NCBI RefSeq assembly: GCF_003688915.1
Contig: NZ_REFU01000001.1
Coordinates: forward strand, 4,400,693-4,464,692
Source of the DNA: Rhodococcus sp. SBT000017
GTDB lineage: Bacteria; Actinomycetota; Actinomycetes; Mycobacteriales; Mycobacteriaceae
DNA: 64,000 bases
Direction: 5' to 3'
Of the stretch, positions 26,250 to 36,270 are shown one piece after another (within the stretch, counting starts at the first letter, position 1; each line of letters starts with the position of its first letter). The notes beneath the pieces were generated by a model. That model saw only the letters and a program-made list of their open reading frames with translations. It was not told the origin of the DNA and did not search any database. Both the position numbers and the translations under genes were made by a program.

Positions 26250-27047
26250 TCACATGCGAGCGAAGCGAGCCAAGACGAAGGCATAGAGCCCGTAGAGCGC
26301 GATACCCACTCCGGCGAGGATCAGCAGAACCTGTCCGTAGGGCTGCGAGCCGAGGGTCTTGAGCGCGCCGTCGATGCCGGTGGCCTTCGACGGATCGGAT
26401 TGCAGAACGGCCACCACGACGAGGAGTCCGGCTCCGACGAGGGCGGTGCCCTTGGCGGCGTATCCGGCGATGCCGAGTTTGACGACGGCCCCGCTCTGGT
26501 GCCCTTCGAGATCGTCGAGGAAGTTCTTCGAGACGCCCTTGTAGACGTGGTAGCCGCCGACTCCGATGACGACCAGCGCGACGGCGATGAGCACAAGCTT
26601 GCCGCCGCCCGATTCCATCAGTCGCGCGGACCAGCCGGCGTTCTGCTGTCCGCTCGACTTGCCCGATCCGGTAGCGAAGCCGTAGGTCGAGAAGGCGAAC
26701 GCAATGTAGACGACGGCCAGTGCTGCCGCTTTGAGACGGTCCATCGCACTACCGGCGTCGGCGTCGGACTTCTTGCCGACGATCGCTTCGACGATGCGCC
26801 ACAGCGCCAGCGCCACGAAAGCGACCACCGCCACCCAGAGCGCGATCTTTCCGCCGGGCTTCTCGGCCAATTCGGCGAGTGCACCGGACTGGTCGGCGTT
26901 GCCTGCCTTGCCGAACGCCAACCGAACCGCGATGTATCCGATGAGGATGTGCAGCACTCCGCTGACGAAGTGGCCGGCTCGCGCCGCCCTCTCGAATGCG
27001 CTGTTGTCCTGTACCGAATCGGCCACCGACTTACCCGACGTGTTCAC
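26250..27047 (-). CDS. DUF1206 membrane protein
   Basis: This 265-residue protein has six transmembrane helices arranged as three internal repeats. Each begins near a motif like ARAGHFVSGVLHILIGYIAVRLA, DRLKAAALAVVYIAFAFST or GIAGYAAKGTALVGAGLLVV. This is the DUF1206 architecture found in many actinobacteria. No function is known. It is transcribed divergently from the 27228 small ORF. Confidence 0.88.
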   Translation of the reverse strand: MNTSGKSVADSVQDNSAFERAARAGHFVSGVLHILIGYIAVRLAFGKAGNADQSGALAELAEKPGGKIALWVAVVAFVALALWRIVEAIVGKKSDADAGSAMDRLKAAALAVVYIAFAFSTYGFATGSGKSSGQQNAGWSARLMESGGGKLVLIAVALVVIGVGGYHVYKGVSKNFLDDLEGHQSGAVVKLGIAGYAAKGTALVGAGLLVVVAVLQSDPSKATGIDGALKTLGSQPYGQVLLILAGVGIALYGLYAFVLARFARM

Positions 27048-27227
27048 TATCGTTCCCCGATCAGTAGATTTGGGCGGCTGTTTACCCCGACCGGGGGCGG
27101 AGGAAACTGTCTCGAGCTGCGAAACGCCGCACGAGATCCCACCGCGGCGTTAACACCGGGCGGACACTGATCGATGTAGCAAGCGGAGTGTCGGGACCAA
27201 CGAAGAAATTGTTCGGAGTGATCCACC

Positions 27228-27383
27228 GTGAAATTACAGTCGATAATGCGTCGTACCAGCAGTGATCTGCCCCTGTTGAAGACCGCCAGGATGAGTGGCA
27301 GCCCGCGTACCTGGCCGGCCGAGAAGCTCGAGCGGCTGCTCACCCCGCAGGAAATCGATCTGATTCGACGCGGCCGAATCTGA
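27228..27383 (+). CDS. Possible small basic protein (51 aa)
   Basis: A GTG-started reading frame of 51 codons has a ggag motif 10 bases upstream and about 70% G/C at third positions, lower than typical for the window but above random expectation. The product is basic, with the C-terminal segment LERLLTPQEIDLIRRGRI. It lies in the otherwise empty 433-base region between the DUF1206 gene and the response-regulator operon. I do not recognise it. It may be a real small gene or a chance frame. Confidence 0.35.
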   Translation: MKLQSIMRRTSSDLPLLKTARMSGSPRTWPAEKLERLLTPQEIDLIRRGRI

Positions 27384-27480
27384 CCCTGCAGTTCCCAGGC
27401 TCGACGCCACCACTGGCCTCCCATATCGGGCCCGGCGGTGGCATGCTCATGAGGTTGACGAGCACCAGTCCTGGAGGGTC

Positions 27481-29136
27481 ATGAAACCGGTCATTCTCAG
27501 CGTCGACGACGATCCCGGAGTATCGAGATCGGTCGCCCGCGATCTGCGTCGTCGCTACGGGGAGCAGTACCGCATCGTGCGCGCGGAGTCCGGTGCCGGG
27601 GCGCTCGACGCCCTGAAGGAACTCGCGCTGCGCGGCACTCCGGTCGCCATTCTGTTGGCCGACTACCGCATGCCGCAGATGAGCGGCATGGAATTTCTCG
27701 AGCAGGCCATGGACATCTTTCCGACGGCCCGTCGCATTCTTCTGACCGCGTACGCGGACACCGACGCTGCGATCGACGCGATCAACGTCATCGATCTCGA
27801 CTACTACCTGCTCAAGCCGTGGGATCCGCCCGAGGAAAAGCTCTACCCCGTGCTCGACGCCCAGCTCGAGGCCTGGTGTGCGTACGACCACCGGGCCGTG
27901 GAGGACACCAAGATCATCGGCCATCGTTGGTCTGCGCGCTCGTCGGAGATCCGCGAGTTCCTCGCTCGCAATCAGCTGCCGTATCGCTGGTACATGTCCG
28001 ACGAGGCCGAGGGTGCGCGGCTGCTGGCCGCCGCAGGCGTGGACGGCGGCCGCTTGCCGGTGGTCATCACCACCGAGGGCGATGCGTTGATCGAACCGTC
28101 GGATGCCGAGCTGGGCGATCGGCTCGGGTTGACGGTGTCGCCGTCGGAGGAGTTCTACGACCTGGTCGTCATCGGCGGCGGACCGGCGGGGCTCGGAGCT
28201 GCGCTCTACGGTGCGTCGGAGGGCCTGCGAACCACCCTGATCGAGAGGACCGCCACCGGCGGTCAGGCCGGTCAGAGTTCGCGAATCGAGAACTACCTGG
28301 GCTTTCCCGACGGTGTGTCGGGTGCGCAGCTCGCCGAGCGGGCGCGGCGGCAGGCGTTGAAGTTCGGTGCCGAGGTGGTCACCACCCAGGACGTCGTCGG
28401 CCTGGAAACCAACGGTGCCGCGCGCACCGTGCGGTTCGCGGACGGGCGCAGCATCAGTGCGCAGACGATCATCTTGTCCACCGGTGTCGCCTATCGCCGG
28501 CTGGACGCACCAGGGGTCGACGACTTCACCGGCCGAGGCGTGTTCTACGGATCGGCGATGACCGAGGCGGCGCGGTGTGCCGAGCAGGACGTCTACATCG
28601 TGGGCGGTGCGAACTCGGCGGGTCAGGCGGCGGTGTACCTCTCACGCGGGGCCAAGTCGGTGACCATTCTGATCAGGGCCTCTTCCCTCGAAGCGTCGAT
28701 GTCGTACTACCTCATCAAACAGATCGAAGAGAATCCGAAGATCAGCGTTCGGCCGTGCACCGAGGTCGTGGGAGTGTCGGGCGACGGTCACCTCGAGTCG
28801 ATCATGCTGCGCAACAGAGCCACCGACGAGACGACGACGGTCGACGCGCAGTATCTGTTCCTGTTCATCGGTGCGGCGCCGCGCACCGAGTGGCTCGACG
28901 GGGTGCTCGTGAGGGACGACCATGGATTCGTCGTCACCGGGCCGGATCTCGTCGTCGACGGACGTGGGCCTGCCGGGTGGACGCCCGCCCGCCTCCCGCA
29001 TCACCTCGAGACGAGCGTGCCCGGCGTGTTCGCGGCCGGTGACGTGCGATCCGACTCGGCCAAACGCGTCGCGTCGGCAGTGGGAGAGGGAGCAATGGCC
29101 GTGATGTTGGTGCACAGATATCTGGCGAACCCGTGA
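27481..29136 (+). CDS. Response regulator fused to thioredoxin-reductase-like FAD oxidoreductase
   Basis: This 551-residue fusion begins with a receiver domain (about 1-130: phospho-acceptor Asp61 in LLADYRMPQMSG, conserved Lys112 in LLKPW). A thioredoxin-like segment follows (about 140-215), then a TrxB-like flavoprotein. That part has FAD motif VVIGGGPAGLGAA near 228 and NAD(P) motif VGGANSAGQAA near 373, ending in GVFAAGDVRSDSAKRVASAVGEG. The CxxC of true thioredoxin reductase is absent. The GTG start of the partner histidine kinase overlaps its end (GTGA). Phosphorylation probably controls a redox reaction rather than transcription; substrates are unknown. Confidence 0.9.
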   Translation: MKPVILSVDDDPGVSRSVARDLRRRYGEQYRIVRAESGAGALDALKELALRGTPVAILLADYRMPQMSGMEFLEQAMDIFPTARRILLTAYADTDAAIDAINVIDLDYYLLKPWDPPEEKLYPVLDAQLEAWCAYDHRAVEDTKIIGHRWSARSSEIREFLARNQLPYRWYMSDEAEGARLLAAAGVDGGRLPVVITTEGDALIEPSDAELGDRLGLTVSPSEEFYDLVVIGGGPAGLGAALYGASEGLRTTLIERTATGGQAGQSSRIENYLGFPDGVSGAQLAERARRQALKFGAEVVTTQDVVGLETNGAARTVRFADGRSISAQTIILSTGVAYRRLDAPGVDDFTGRGVFYGSAMTEAARCAEQDVYIVGGANSAGQAAVYLSRGAKSVTILIRASSLEASMSYYLIKQIEENPKISVRPCTEVVGVSGDGHLESIMLRNRATDETTTVDAQYLFLFIGAAPRTEWLDGVLVRDDHGFVVTGPDLVVDGRGPAGWTPARLPHHLETSVPGVFAAGDVRSDSAKRVASAVGEGAMAVMLVHRYLANP

Positions 29137-30659
29137 GCGCGCAGGAGCGGAGCCTGCGGAGTGACCAGAATACGCAGGAGCGGGGCAGTGACCAGAATGC
29201 GCAGGAGCGGAGCCTGCGGAGTGACCAGAGTGGGCTCGTGTGTGATCCGGAGGAACTGCGGACGCTGTTTCTGTTCGAGCACCTCGCCGACTCGCAGTTG
29301 GCGGAGCTGTGTCGGGACGGACGTATCGAAACGATCGACCCGGGTCCGGTGTATGCCGAGGGTGATCCGGCGACGTGCTTCTACGTGCTGATGGACGGAG
29401 CCGTGGTGCTCTCGAAGCTCTCGGGCGGGGAGGACCTGGTGGTCAACCGGACCTCGCAGCGCGGGGTGTACGCCGGAGCGTGGCAGGCGTACCTGGGTGA
29501 TCGGGTGCCGCAGACGTACCAGGGTTCGATGCGGGTGACCGAGCGTTCCCGGTTCTTCGTGCTCGACGCCGAGTGCTTCGCGTCCATCGTGCGGGAGTGG
29601 TTCCCGATGGCGCTGCACCTGCTCGAGGGTCTGTTCTTCGGCAATCAGAACACCAAGCAGATAGTGGAGCAGCGAGAACGGCTGTTGGCGTTGGGTTCTC
29701 TGTCGGCCGGGTTGACGCACGAGCTGAACAATCCGGCGGCGGCCGCGGTGCGGGCGACGTCCGCATTGCGCAATCGCGTGGCACACATGCGGCAGAAGCT
29801 GGCGATGATCGCCGGCGGCACCCTCGACCGCTCGAGCCTGGCGCATCTGGTCGAACTGCAGAACGAGGCCGTGGAGCTGGTGTCCAAGGCCCCGAAGTTG
29901 ACGGCGATGGAGGCGTCGGACCGCGAGGACGAGCTCGGAGAATGGTTCGAGGACAAGGATATTCGAGACGGCTGGGATCTGGCTCCCACATTCGTCTCGG
30001 CCGGTCTCGATGTGCCGTGGCTCGATCGAGTCTCGGCGACCGTCGATGATCCGGCGATGCTCGAGGGCGCGATTCGGTGGCTCAACTACACCGTCGAAAC
30101 CGAGTTGTTGATGAACGAGATCGCGGATTCGACCACGCGAATCTCCACGCTGGTCGGTGCCGCGAAGCAGTATTCGCAAATGGATCGAGCGCCGTACCAG
30201 ACCGTGGATGTGCGGGAGTTGCTCGACAGCACACTGATCATGTTGGGCCGCAAAATCGGTGACGACATCAAGGTCGTCAAGGAATACGACCCGGCGGTTC
30301 CGCCTATTCCGGCATATGCCGCCGAGCTCAATCAGGTGTGGACCAATCTGATCGACAACGCCGTTCAGGCGATGGCCGGTCGCGGCACGCTCACCGTCCG
30401 CACGCGCCTCGACGAGGACCAGGTCCAGATCGAGATCTGTGACACCGGGCCCGGTGTGCCGCAGGAGATTCGATCGCGCATTTTCGAGCCGTTCTTCACC
30501 ACCAAGGCCGTCGGCGAGGGCACGGGTCTCGGCCTGGACATCTCGTGGCGGATCGTGGTGAAGAAGCATCAGGGCGATCTGCGGGTGGTGTCCGAACCCG
30601 GGGATACGCGCTTCGTCGTGCGCCTGCCCGTCCAACCTGCAACCGAGGAGACATCATGA
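29133..30659 (+). CDS. Histidine kinase with cyclic-nucleotide-binding domain
   Basis: This 508-residue cytoplasmic sensor kinase has no transmembrane segment. Residues 2-33 are an in-frame tandem repeat (AQERSLRSDQN, TQERGSDQN, AQERSLRSDQS). A cNMP-binding-like beta-barrel follows (about 42-150). The kinase part has the H-box His196 in SAGLTHELNNPAAA, N-box NLIDNAVQAMAG, G-boxes DTGPGVP and GTGLGL, and FEPFFTT. It overlaps the response regulator gene upstream and the UBP-finger gene downstream by 4 bases each. It probably phosphorylates the fused regulator. The N-terminal repeat is a copy of a dispersed DNA element. Confidence 0.9.
   Translation: MSAQERSLRSDQNTQERGSDQNAQERSLRSDQSGLVCDPEELRTLFLFEHLADSQLAELCRDGRIETIDPGPVYAEGDPATCFYVLMDGAVVLSKLSGGEDLVVNRTSQRGVYAGAWQAYLGDRVPQTYQGSMRVTERSRFFVLDAECFASIVREWFPMALHLLEGLFFGNQNTKQIVEQRERLLALGSLSAGLTHELNNPAAAAVRATSALRNRVAHMRQKLAMIAGGTLDRSSLAHLVELQNEAVELVSKAPKLTAMEASDREDELGEWFEDKDIRDGWDLAPTFVSAGLDVPWLDRVSATVDDPAMLEGAIRWLNYTVETELLMNEIADSTTRISTLVGAAKQYSQMDRAPYQTVDVRELLDSTLIMLGRKIGDDIKVVKEYDPAVPPIPAYAAELNQVWTNLIDNAVQAMAGRGTLTVRTRLDEDQVQIEICDTGPGVPQEIRSRIFEPFFTTKAVGEGTGLGLDISWRIVVKKHQGDLRVVSEPGDTRFVVRLPVQPATEETS
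29139..29231. repeat. Dispersed MIRU-like repeat, copy C (3 units, in frame)
   Basis: Three units of 33, 27 and 33 bases (29139-29171, 29172-29198, 29199-29231) share gcaggagcgg...agtgacc with the elements at 10336, 20030 and 44874. All lengths are multiples of three, so the array is translated as the N-terminus of the kinase without disturbing the frame. Confidence 0.8.
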
Positions 30660-31000
30660 CCATCGAAGGAATCGACCCACAGGTTCCGCCGTCGGGTCCC
30701 GGGTGTGTGGAGTGCACACAGACTCAGGGGTGGTGGGTGCATCTGCGACGGTGTGCGCAGTGCGGTCATATCGGGTGTTGCGACTCCTCGCCGTCGCAGC
30801 ACGCCAGCAAGCATGCCGAGTCCACCCGGCATCAGCTCGTCCGGAGCTACGAGCCCGGCGAGGACTGGTTTTACGATTACGCGGACGAGCAGATGTACGA
30901 CGGACCGGAACTGGCTCCGCCGCAGCATCATCCACTCGATCAGACGGTTCCCGGCCCGCGTGAGCGGGTGCCGTCGAACTGGCAGAGTCTGATCAACTGA
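30656..31000 (+). CDS. UBP-type zinc finger protein
   Basis: This 114-residue protein consists mostly of a UBP zinc finger. Metal-ligand candidates are Cys17, Cys20, Cys33, Cys36, Cys41 and His49/His53/His59, in GPGCVEC, RRCAQCGHIGCCDSSPSQHA and HAESTRHQLV. The segment EPGEDWFYDY is typical of bacterial members. In eukaryotes this domain binds the free C-terminus of ubiquitin; bacterial partners are unknown. The ATG overlaps the kinase stop (ATGA), so it is a fixed part of the three-gene signalling operon. Confidence 0.9.
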   Translation: MTIEGIDPQVPPSGPGCVECTQTQGWWVHLRRCAQCGHIGCCDSSPSQHASKHAESTRHQLVRSYEPGEDWFYDYADEQMYDGPELAPPQHHPLDQTVPGPRERVPSNWQSLIN

Positions 31001-31070
31001 CACCACCCGAGGTCGGTGGAACACTTGGCTTCGCGGAGATGAACACACCGATTCGAGGCTGCACTGTGGG

Positions 31071-31076
31071 TAATCT
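31071..31076 (+). promoter_or_regulatory. -10 element of GPP34 gene
   Basis: TAATCT ends 6 bases before the ATG at 31083, consistent with a leaderless transcript separate from the upstream signalling operon. Confidence 0.5.
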
Positions 31077-31082
31077 CGTGAC

Positions 31083-31760
31083 ATGACCCTGATTGCGGAG
31101 GACCTGCTGCTGTTGTTGCTCGACGACCACTCGGGCAAGCCGCTGGCCGACAGTACGAAGTTGCCTCGAGTACTGGCAGGTGCGCTGGTGGTCGAGCTGG
31201 CGATGGGTGGAGCTCTTCGCGTCACGGGCCCCGGTGAGCAGGTCAAGAAAGATCACGTTCTCGTAGCCGGGGACCCGCCTGTAGATGTGCTGCTGCGGCG
31301 GGTGTTCGATCTCGTCGCGACGGCATCGCGACCGATGAAACCGCAGAAGGTGATCGAGAAGTCGCAGAAGAACCTGGCGAAGGAACTGGCCGCGCGTCTG
31401 GTGGAGCAAGGCTTCGTCACCGAACAGCACGACAAGGTGTGGGGGTTGTTCCCGAGAACGACGTGGCCCGCTCGTGACATCGCGCACGAGAAGGTGCTGC
31501 GAGATGCACTGCGCAGCGCTCTCGTCGACGGTACGACGCCGGAGCCGCATTCGGCGGCATTGATTTCGCTTGTTTCTGCGATCGATCTGACGCACAAGGT
31601 CATCGAGGACGCGGACAAGAAGCTCCTGAAGCAGCGCGCGAAGCAGATCGCCGAGGGGGAGTGGGCAGGGGCGGCCGTGCGCAAGGCAGTCTCCGACGTC
31701 AACGCTGCGGTGATGGCTGCGGTCATGGTGCCGATCGTCGTCTCGACCACGAGCAGCTGA
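31083..31760 (+). CDS. GPP34 (GOLPH3/VPS74-like) family protein
   Basis: This 225-residue protein starts with LIAEDLLLLLLDDHSGKPL and continues with LAGALVVELAMGGAL, the hallmarks of the GOLPH3/GPP34 fold. Eukaryotic members bind phosphatidylinositol-4-phosphate at the Golgi. Actinobacterial homologs are common, often in multiple copies, and their function is not established; a membrane-lipid association is possible. A leaderless -10 box precedes the ATG. It is followed 6 bases later by the DJ-1/PfpI gene. Confidence 0.88.
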   Translation: MTLIAEDLLLLLLDDHSGKPLADSTKLPRVLAGALVVELAMGGALRVTGPGEQVKKDHVLVAGDPPVDVLLRRVFDLVATASRPMKPQKVIEKSQKNLAKELAARLVEQGFVTEQHDKVWGLFPRTTWPARDIAHEKVLRDALRSALVDGTTPEPHSAALISLVSAIDLTHKVIEDADKKLLKQRAKQIAEGEWAGAAVRKAVSDVNAAVMAAVMVPIVVSTTSS

Positions 31761-31766
31761 GGCGGC

Positions 31767-32372
31767 ATGAGGAGAAGCATTGCGATTCTGTTGTTCGACG
31801 ATGTCGAGGTGCTCGACGCGTGCGGGCCGTTCGAGGTGTTCTCGGTTGCAAATCGGGTAGCCGAACGGGCCGGTACCGCAGCGCTTTTCGACGTGACACT
31901 CGTCGGGATCGACGACGGAGCCGTGCGCGCGCGAGGTGGGATGAGGATCGGCGTCGACACCACGATCGACGACCCGCGCGGTTTCGATGTAGTCCTGGTT
32001 CCGGGTGGCGTCGTCGATGCCGTGGAGGCGGACAGCCGGGTTCTACAGTGGCTGCAGCGAATTCGGCCCACCGCTGAAACCGTCGCGTCGGTGTGCACCG
32101 GAGTGTTCGTGCTCGCGGCGGCGGGACTGCTCGACGAGCGGCCGGTCACCACGCACTGGGAAGATCTGGAGCTACTGGGCGATCGATGGCCTGCGCTCGT
32201 CGTGCACGAGGGCGTTCGATACATCGACCACGGAGACCTGGCCACGTCGGCCGGTATCAGTGCCGGTCTCGATCTGGCGTTGCATCTGGTGGCGCGGTGG
32301 GCGGGAGCGGATCACGCTCTCGCCACCGCGGGCCAGATGGACTACGACTGGTCAGGCGCTGAGCACCCGTAG
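31767..32372 (+). CDS. DJ-1/PfpI family protein
   Basis: This 201-residue class-I glutamine-amidotransferase-like protein of the isocyanide hydratase/AraC-N-domain type starts with IAILLFDDVEVLDACGPFEVF. It has a nucleophile elbow, SVCTGVFVLAAAGLLD, where the Cys is the likely catalytic residue. VTTHWEDL follows and the ending is TSAGISAGLDLALHLV. It is probably a stand-alone hydratase or stress protein; it lacks the helix-turn-helix of the related regulators. The last 21 bases overlap the convergent DoxX gene. Confidence 0.87.
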   Translation: MRRSIAILLFDDVEVLDACGPFEVFSVANRVAERAGTAALFDVTLVGIDDGAVRARGGMRIGVDTTIDDPRGFDVVLVPGGVVDAVEADSRVLQWLQRIRPTAETVASVCTGVFVLAAAGLLDERPVTTHWEDLELLGDRWPALVVHEGVRYIDHGDLATSAGISAGLDLALHLVARWAGADHALATAGQMDYDWSGAEHP

Positions 32373-32714
32373 AACCAGTGCAACGACGGCGAACACGGCC
32401 AGTCCGGCGGCGGGTGCGAAGTCCTTGTCCTTGGCGCGCAGGTGTGCGGCAACGGCTCCGGCGAAGTAGAGGATTACGCCGACGGCGGCAGCGACGCCGA
32501 TGGGCCAGACGGCCAATCCCACCAGCAGGCCGACGGCTCCGAGTAGTTCCGCGTAGGCGAGCCAGGGAATCTTGTCGGCGGGAACGCCGACCTGCTCGAG
32601 CATCGGGATGACGGAGGGGTTCTTCGTCAGCTTCCCGATGGCGGAGAACGTGAGTGCCACGGCGAGCATTACCGAGACGATGACGGTTGCGATGAACATG
32701 AGTCCTGCTTTCAT
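32352..32714 (-). CDS. DoxX-like family membrane protein
   Basis: This small membrane protein of about 115-120 residues has four hydrophobic helices. It starts near MFIATVIVSVMLAVALTFSAIGKLTKNPSV, typical of DoxX-like proteins (DUF4267/DoxX_2). Either ATG 32714 or ATG 32699 could be the start. It is divergent from an HxlR regulator across a 65-base intergenic region, a common pairing in which HxlR controls a redox-related membrane or oxidoreductase gene. Confidence 0.85.
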   Translation of the reverse strand: MKAGLMFIATVIVSVMLAVALTFSAIGKLTKNPSVIPMLEQVGVPADKIPWLAYAELLGAVGLLVGLAVWPIGVAAAVGVILYFAGAVAAHLRAKDKDFAPAAGLAVFAVVALVLRVLSA

Positions 32715-32767
32715 TTCTGAGGGCACTAGTAATTCAGAAGCAGCAAGTCGGACTGTAGCACCCTCGG

Positions 32768-32773
32768 TAGGGT
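32768..32773 (+). promoter_or_regulatory. -10 element of HxlR gene
   Basis: TAGGGT ends 6 bases before the ATG at 32780 and lies inside a small inverted repeat, CACCCT-N4-AGGGTG (32759-32774). HxlR could autoregulate through this. Confidence 0.45.
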
Positions 32774-32779
32774 GGAGCC

Positions 32780-33109
32780 ATGGCAACGAATGGAGAGATC
32801 GATGATCCGCGTGCCTGCGACGGAGCGCTGACGAAAGCCTTCGGCTTCCTCGGCAAGAGGTGGAACGGAATTCTTCTTGCGACGCTGATGAACGGGCCGA
32901 TGGGATTCTCGGACCTTCGCCGTGCCGTCGGTGGTATCAGTGATTCGGTGTTGTCCGAGCGACTCGGCGAACTCGCCAAAGCAGGTCTGGTGGCGCGCAC
33001 CGTCGACGACGGGCCACCCATCTCCGTGGGGTACAGCCTGACGTCCTCCGGCGAGGCGCTGCTGCCGTCGTTGGAGGCTCTCACCGACTGGGCTTCGAAA
33101 AACCTCTGA
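32780..33109 (+). CDS. HxlR family transcriptional regulator
   Basis: This 109-residue winged-helix protein has the HxlR pattern: an N-terminal CDGALTKAFGFLGKRWNGILLATLMNGPMGFSDLRRAV, then GISDSVLSERLGELAKAGLV and a wing with GPPISVGYSLTSSG. The single Cys (CDGAL) is at the position used for redox or aldehyde sensing in some HxlR members. It is probably a regulator of the divergent DoxX gene. A stem-loop terminator begins at its stop. Confidence 0.9.
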   Translation: MATNGEIDDPRACDGALTKAFGFLGKRWNGILLATLMNGPMGFSDLRRAVGGISDSVLSERLGELAKAGLVARTVDDGPPISVGYSLTSSGEALLPSLEALTDWASKNL

Positions 33110-33138
33110 CCCCCGCGAGAGGCTCGCGAGGGTCAGAG
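33104..33138. terminator. Bidirectional stem-loop
   Basis: ctctgacccccgcga and tcgcgagggtcagag form a 15-bp stem with one mismatch and a 5-base loop, between the convergent HxlR and BCCT genes. Confidence 0.7.
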
Positions 33139-33152
33139 TCGGTCGATAACGA

Positions 33153-35021
<1,869 letters not shown>

Positions 35022-35309
35022 TTACTTGACTTCCTTACAACTCGAGTCACCGTAATCGGCTGACCGCAATCGGTTTGCCGTTCTTCTTCTCTTGTTTCGG
35101 TCAAGTACCGGCTATCACCATAAACGACATCGGCGCTGGTGGCGAAACTCGCGAGGGCCGCCGAACTGGTGAACAGGCGCGCATGCGCCTTCTTTCGAGT
35201 CGCCCCGAACAGTCGAACGGACTACAGTTCTGCCGATGCTGCGGACGTGTCCGGTCGTGTCGCCCGTCGACTTCTGCGTCGCGAGTGATCCTGTGCGACA
35301 GGCAATTTC

Positions 35310-36224
35310 GTGACAGGTCGATTGCAGCCGGGTTCGGAGTTCGCGGGCTTTCGGGTCCAGCGTCGCCTCGGAGTGGGCGGTATGAGCGAGGTGTATCTGG
35401 TTCTCGGGCACGGCCACGACCGGCTCGAGGCTCTCGAGATCCTGGACCGGGACGCGTCGCGATCGCCGAGGTTGCGCAACAAGTTTCGGATGGAAGCGGC
35501 CGTCGCCGCACAACTGGTGCACCCGAACATCGTGTCGGTGCACGAGCACGGGGAGTTCGAGCACCAGCTGTGGATGTCGATGCACTACGTGGACGACTAC
35601 ACCGCCGCGCGGCTGGTCGCCCGCGGACAGATCGCACTCGACGTGTCCCGGGTGGCGCGCATCGTCGCCGAGGTGGCCAAGTGACTCGACCACGCCCACT
35701 CGCAGGGCGTCGTGCATCGGGACGTCAAGCCGGCGAACATTCTCATCTCCACCGAGCGAATCGACGGCTACGAGCAGGTGTTGTTGTCCGACTGGGGAAT
35801 TGCTCGCCTACTGGGGGATTCGACTCCGCTCGCTGCGGGTGGGACGGTGCTGGCATCCATCCCGTACGCGGCACCGGAACTGCTTCGCGGGGGAGTGCTG
35901 AGTGCGCAGACCGACGTCTACGGTCTGGGGGCGACTCTCGTCGAACTGGCCACCGGCCGGCCGCCGTATCCGCTGGCCACGCCGTTGGCCATCACCGCCG
36001 CACATCTCACGGCCGAGCCGCCGTCGGTGACGCGTCGTCGACGCGCGTTGCCGCGGGGGCTCGACGCGGTGGTCGCGAGGGCGTTGGCGAAGGATCCATC
36101 GGATCGCTTCCGAACCTGCGCCGAGCTCAGCGACGCGGTGGCGGTAGCAGTGAAAGCCGGAGTTCCGGAACCGCCGCCGCGACGATCGCCGTTCACGCGA
36201 TCGCGTTGGCTGAAATCTTCTTGA
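35310..36224 (+). pseudogene. Serine/threonine protein kinase-like gene with internal stop
   Basis: One reading frame spans 304 codons but contains TGA at codon 125 (35682-35684), just before LDHAHSQGVVHRDVKPANI, so the kinase domain is split. The glycine loop LGVGGMSEVY (20-29), HRDVKPAN and SDWGIARLL (a DWG variant), and PYAAPELL are present. The VAIK lysine is replaced by Glu43 (EALEIL). A single GGA-to-TGA change would explain the stop. No transmembrane or sensor domain follows. Loss of the ATP-anchoring lysine plus the stop points to a decaying pseudokinase, unless the stop is a sequencing error. Confidence 0.75.
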
Positions 36225-36249
36225 CCGATCGTTCTTGACTGATCGGTCA
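36222..36249. promoter_or_regulatory. TetR-type operator
   Basis: TGACCGATC-N10-GATCGGTCA, a perfect 9-bp inverted repeat, ends 21 bases before the TetR ATG and begins on the stop codon of the kinase pseudogene. It is the likely autoregulatory site. Confidence 0.65.
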
Positions 36250-36270
36250 TCAATCTGCGATGCTCGATGC

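Noticed and set aside
27048..27227. Riboswitch or structured RNA upstream of the signalling operon
   Set aside because: No conserved riboswitch core was recognised; only short GC-rich inverted repeats are present.
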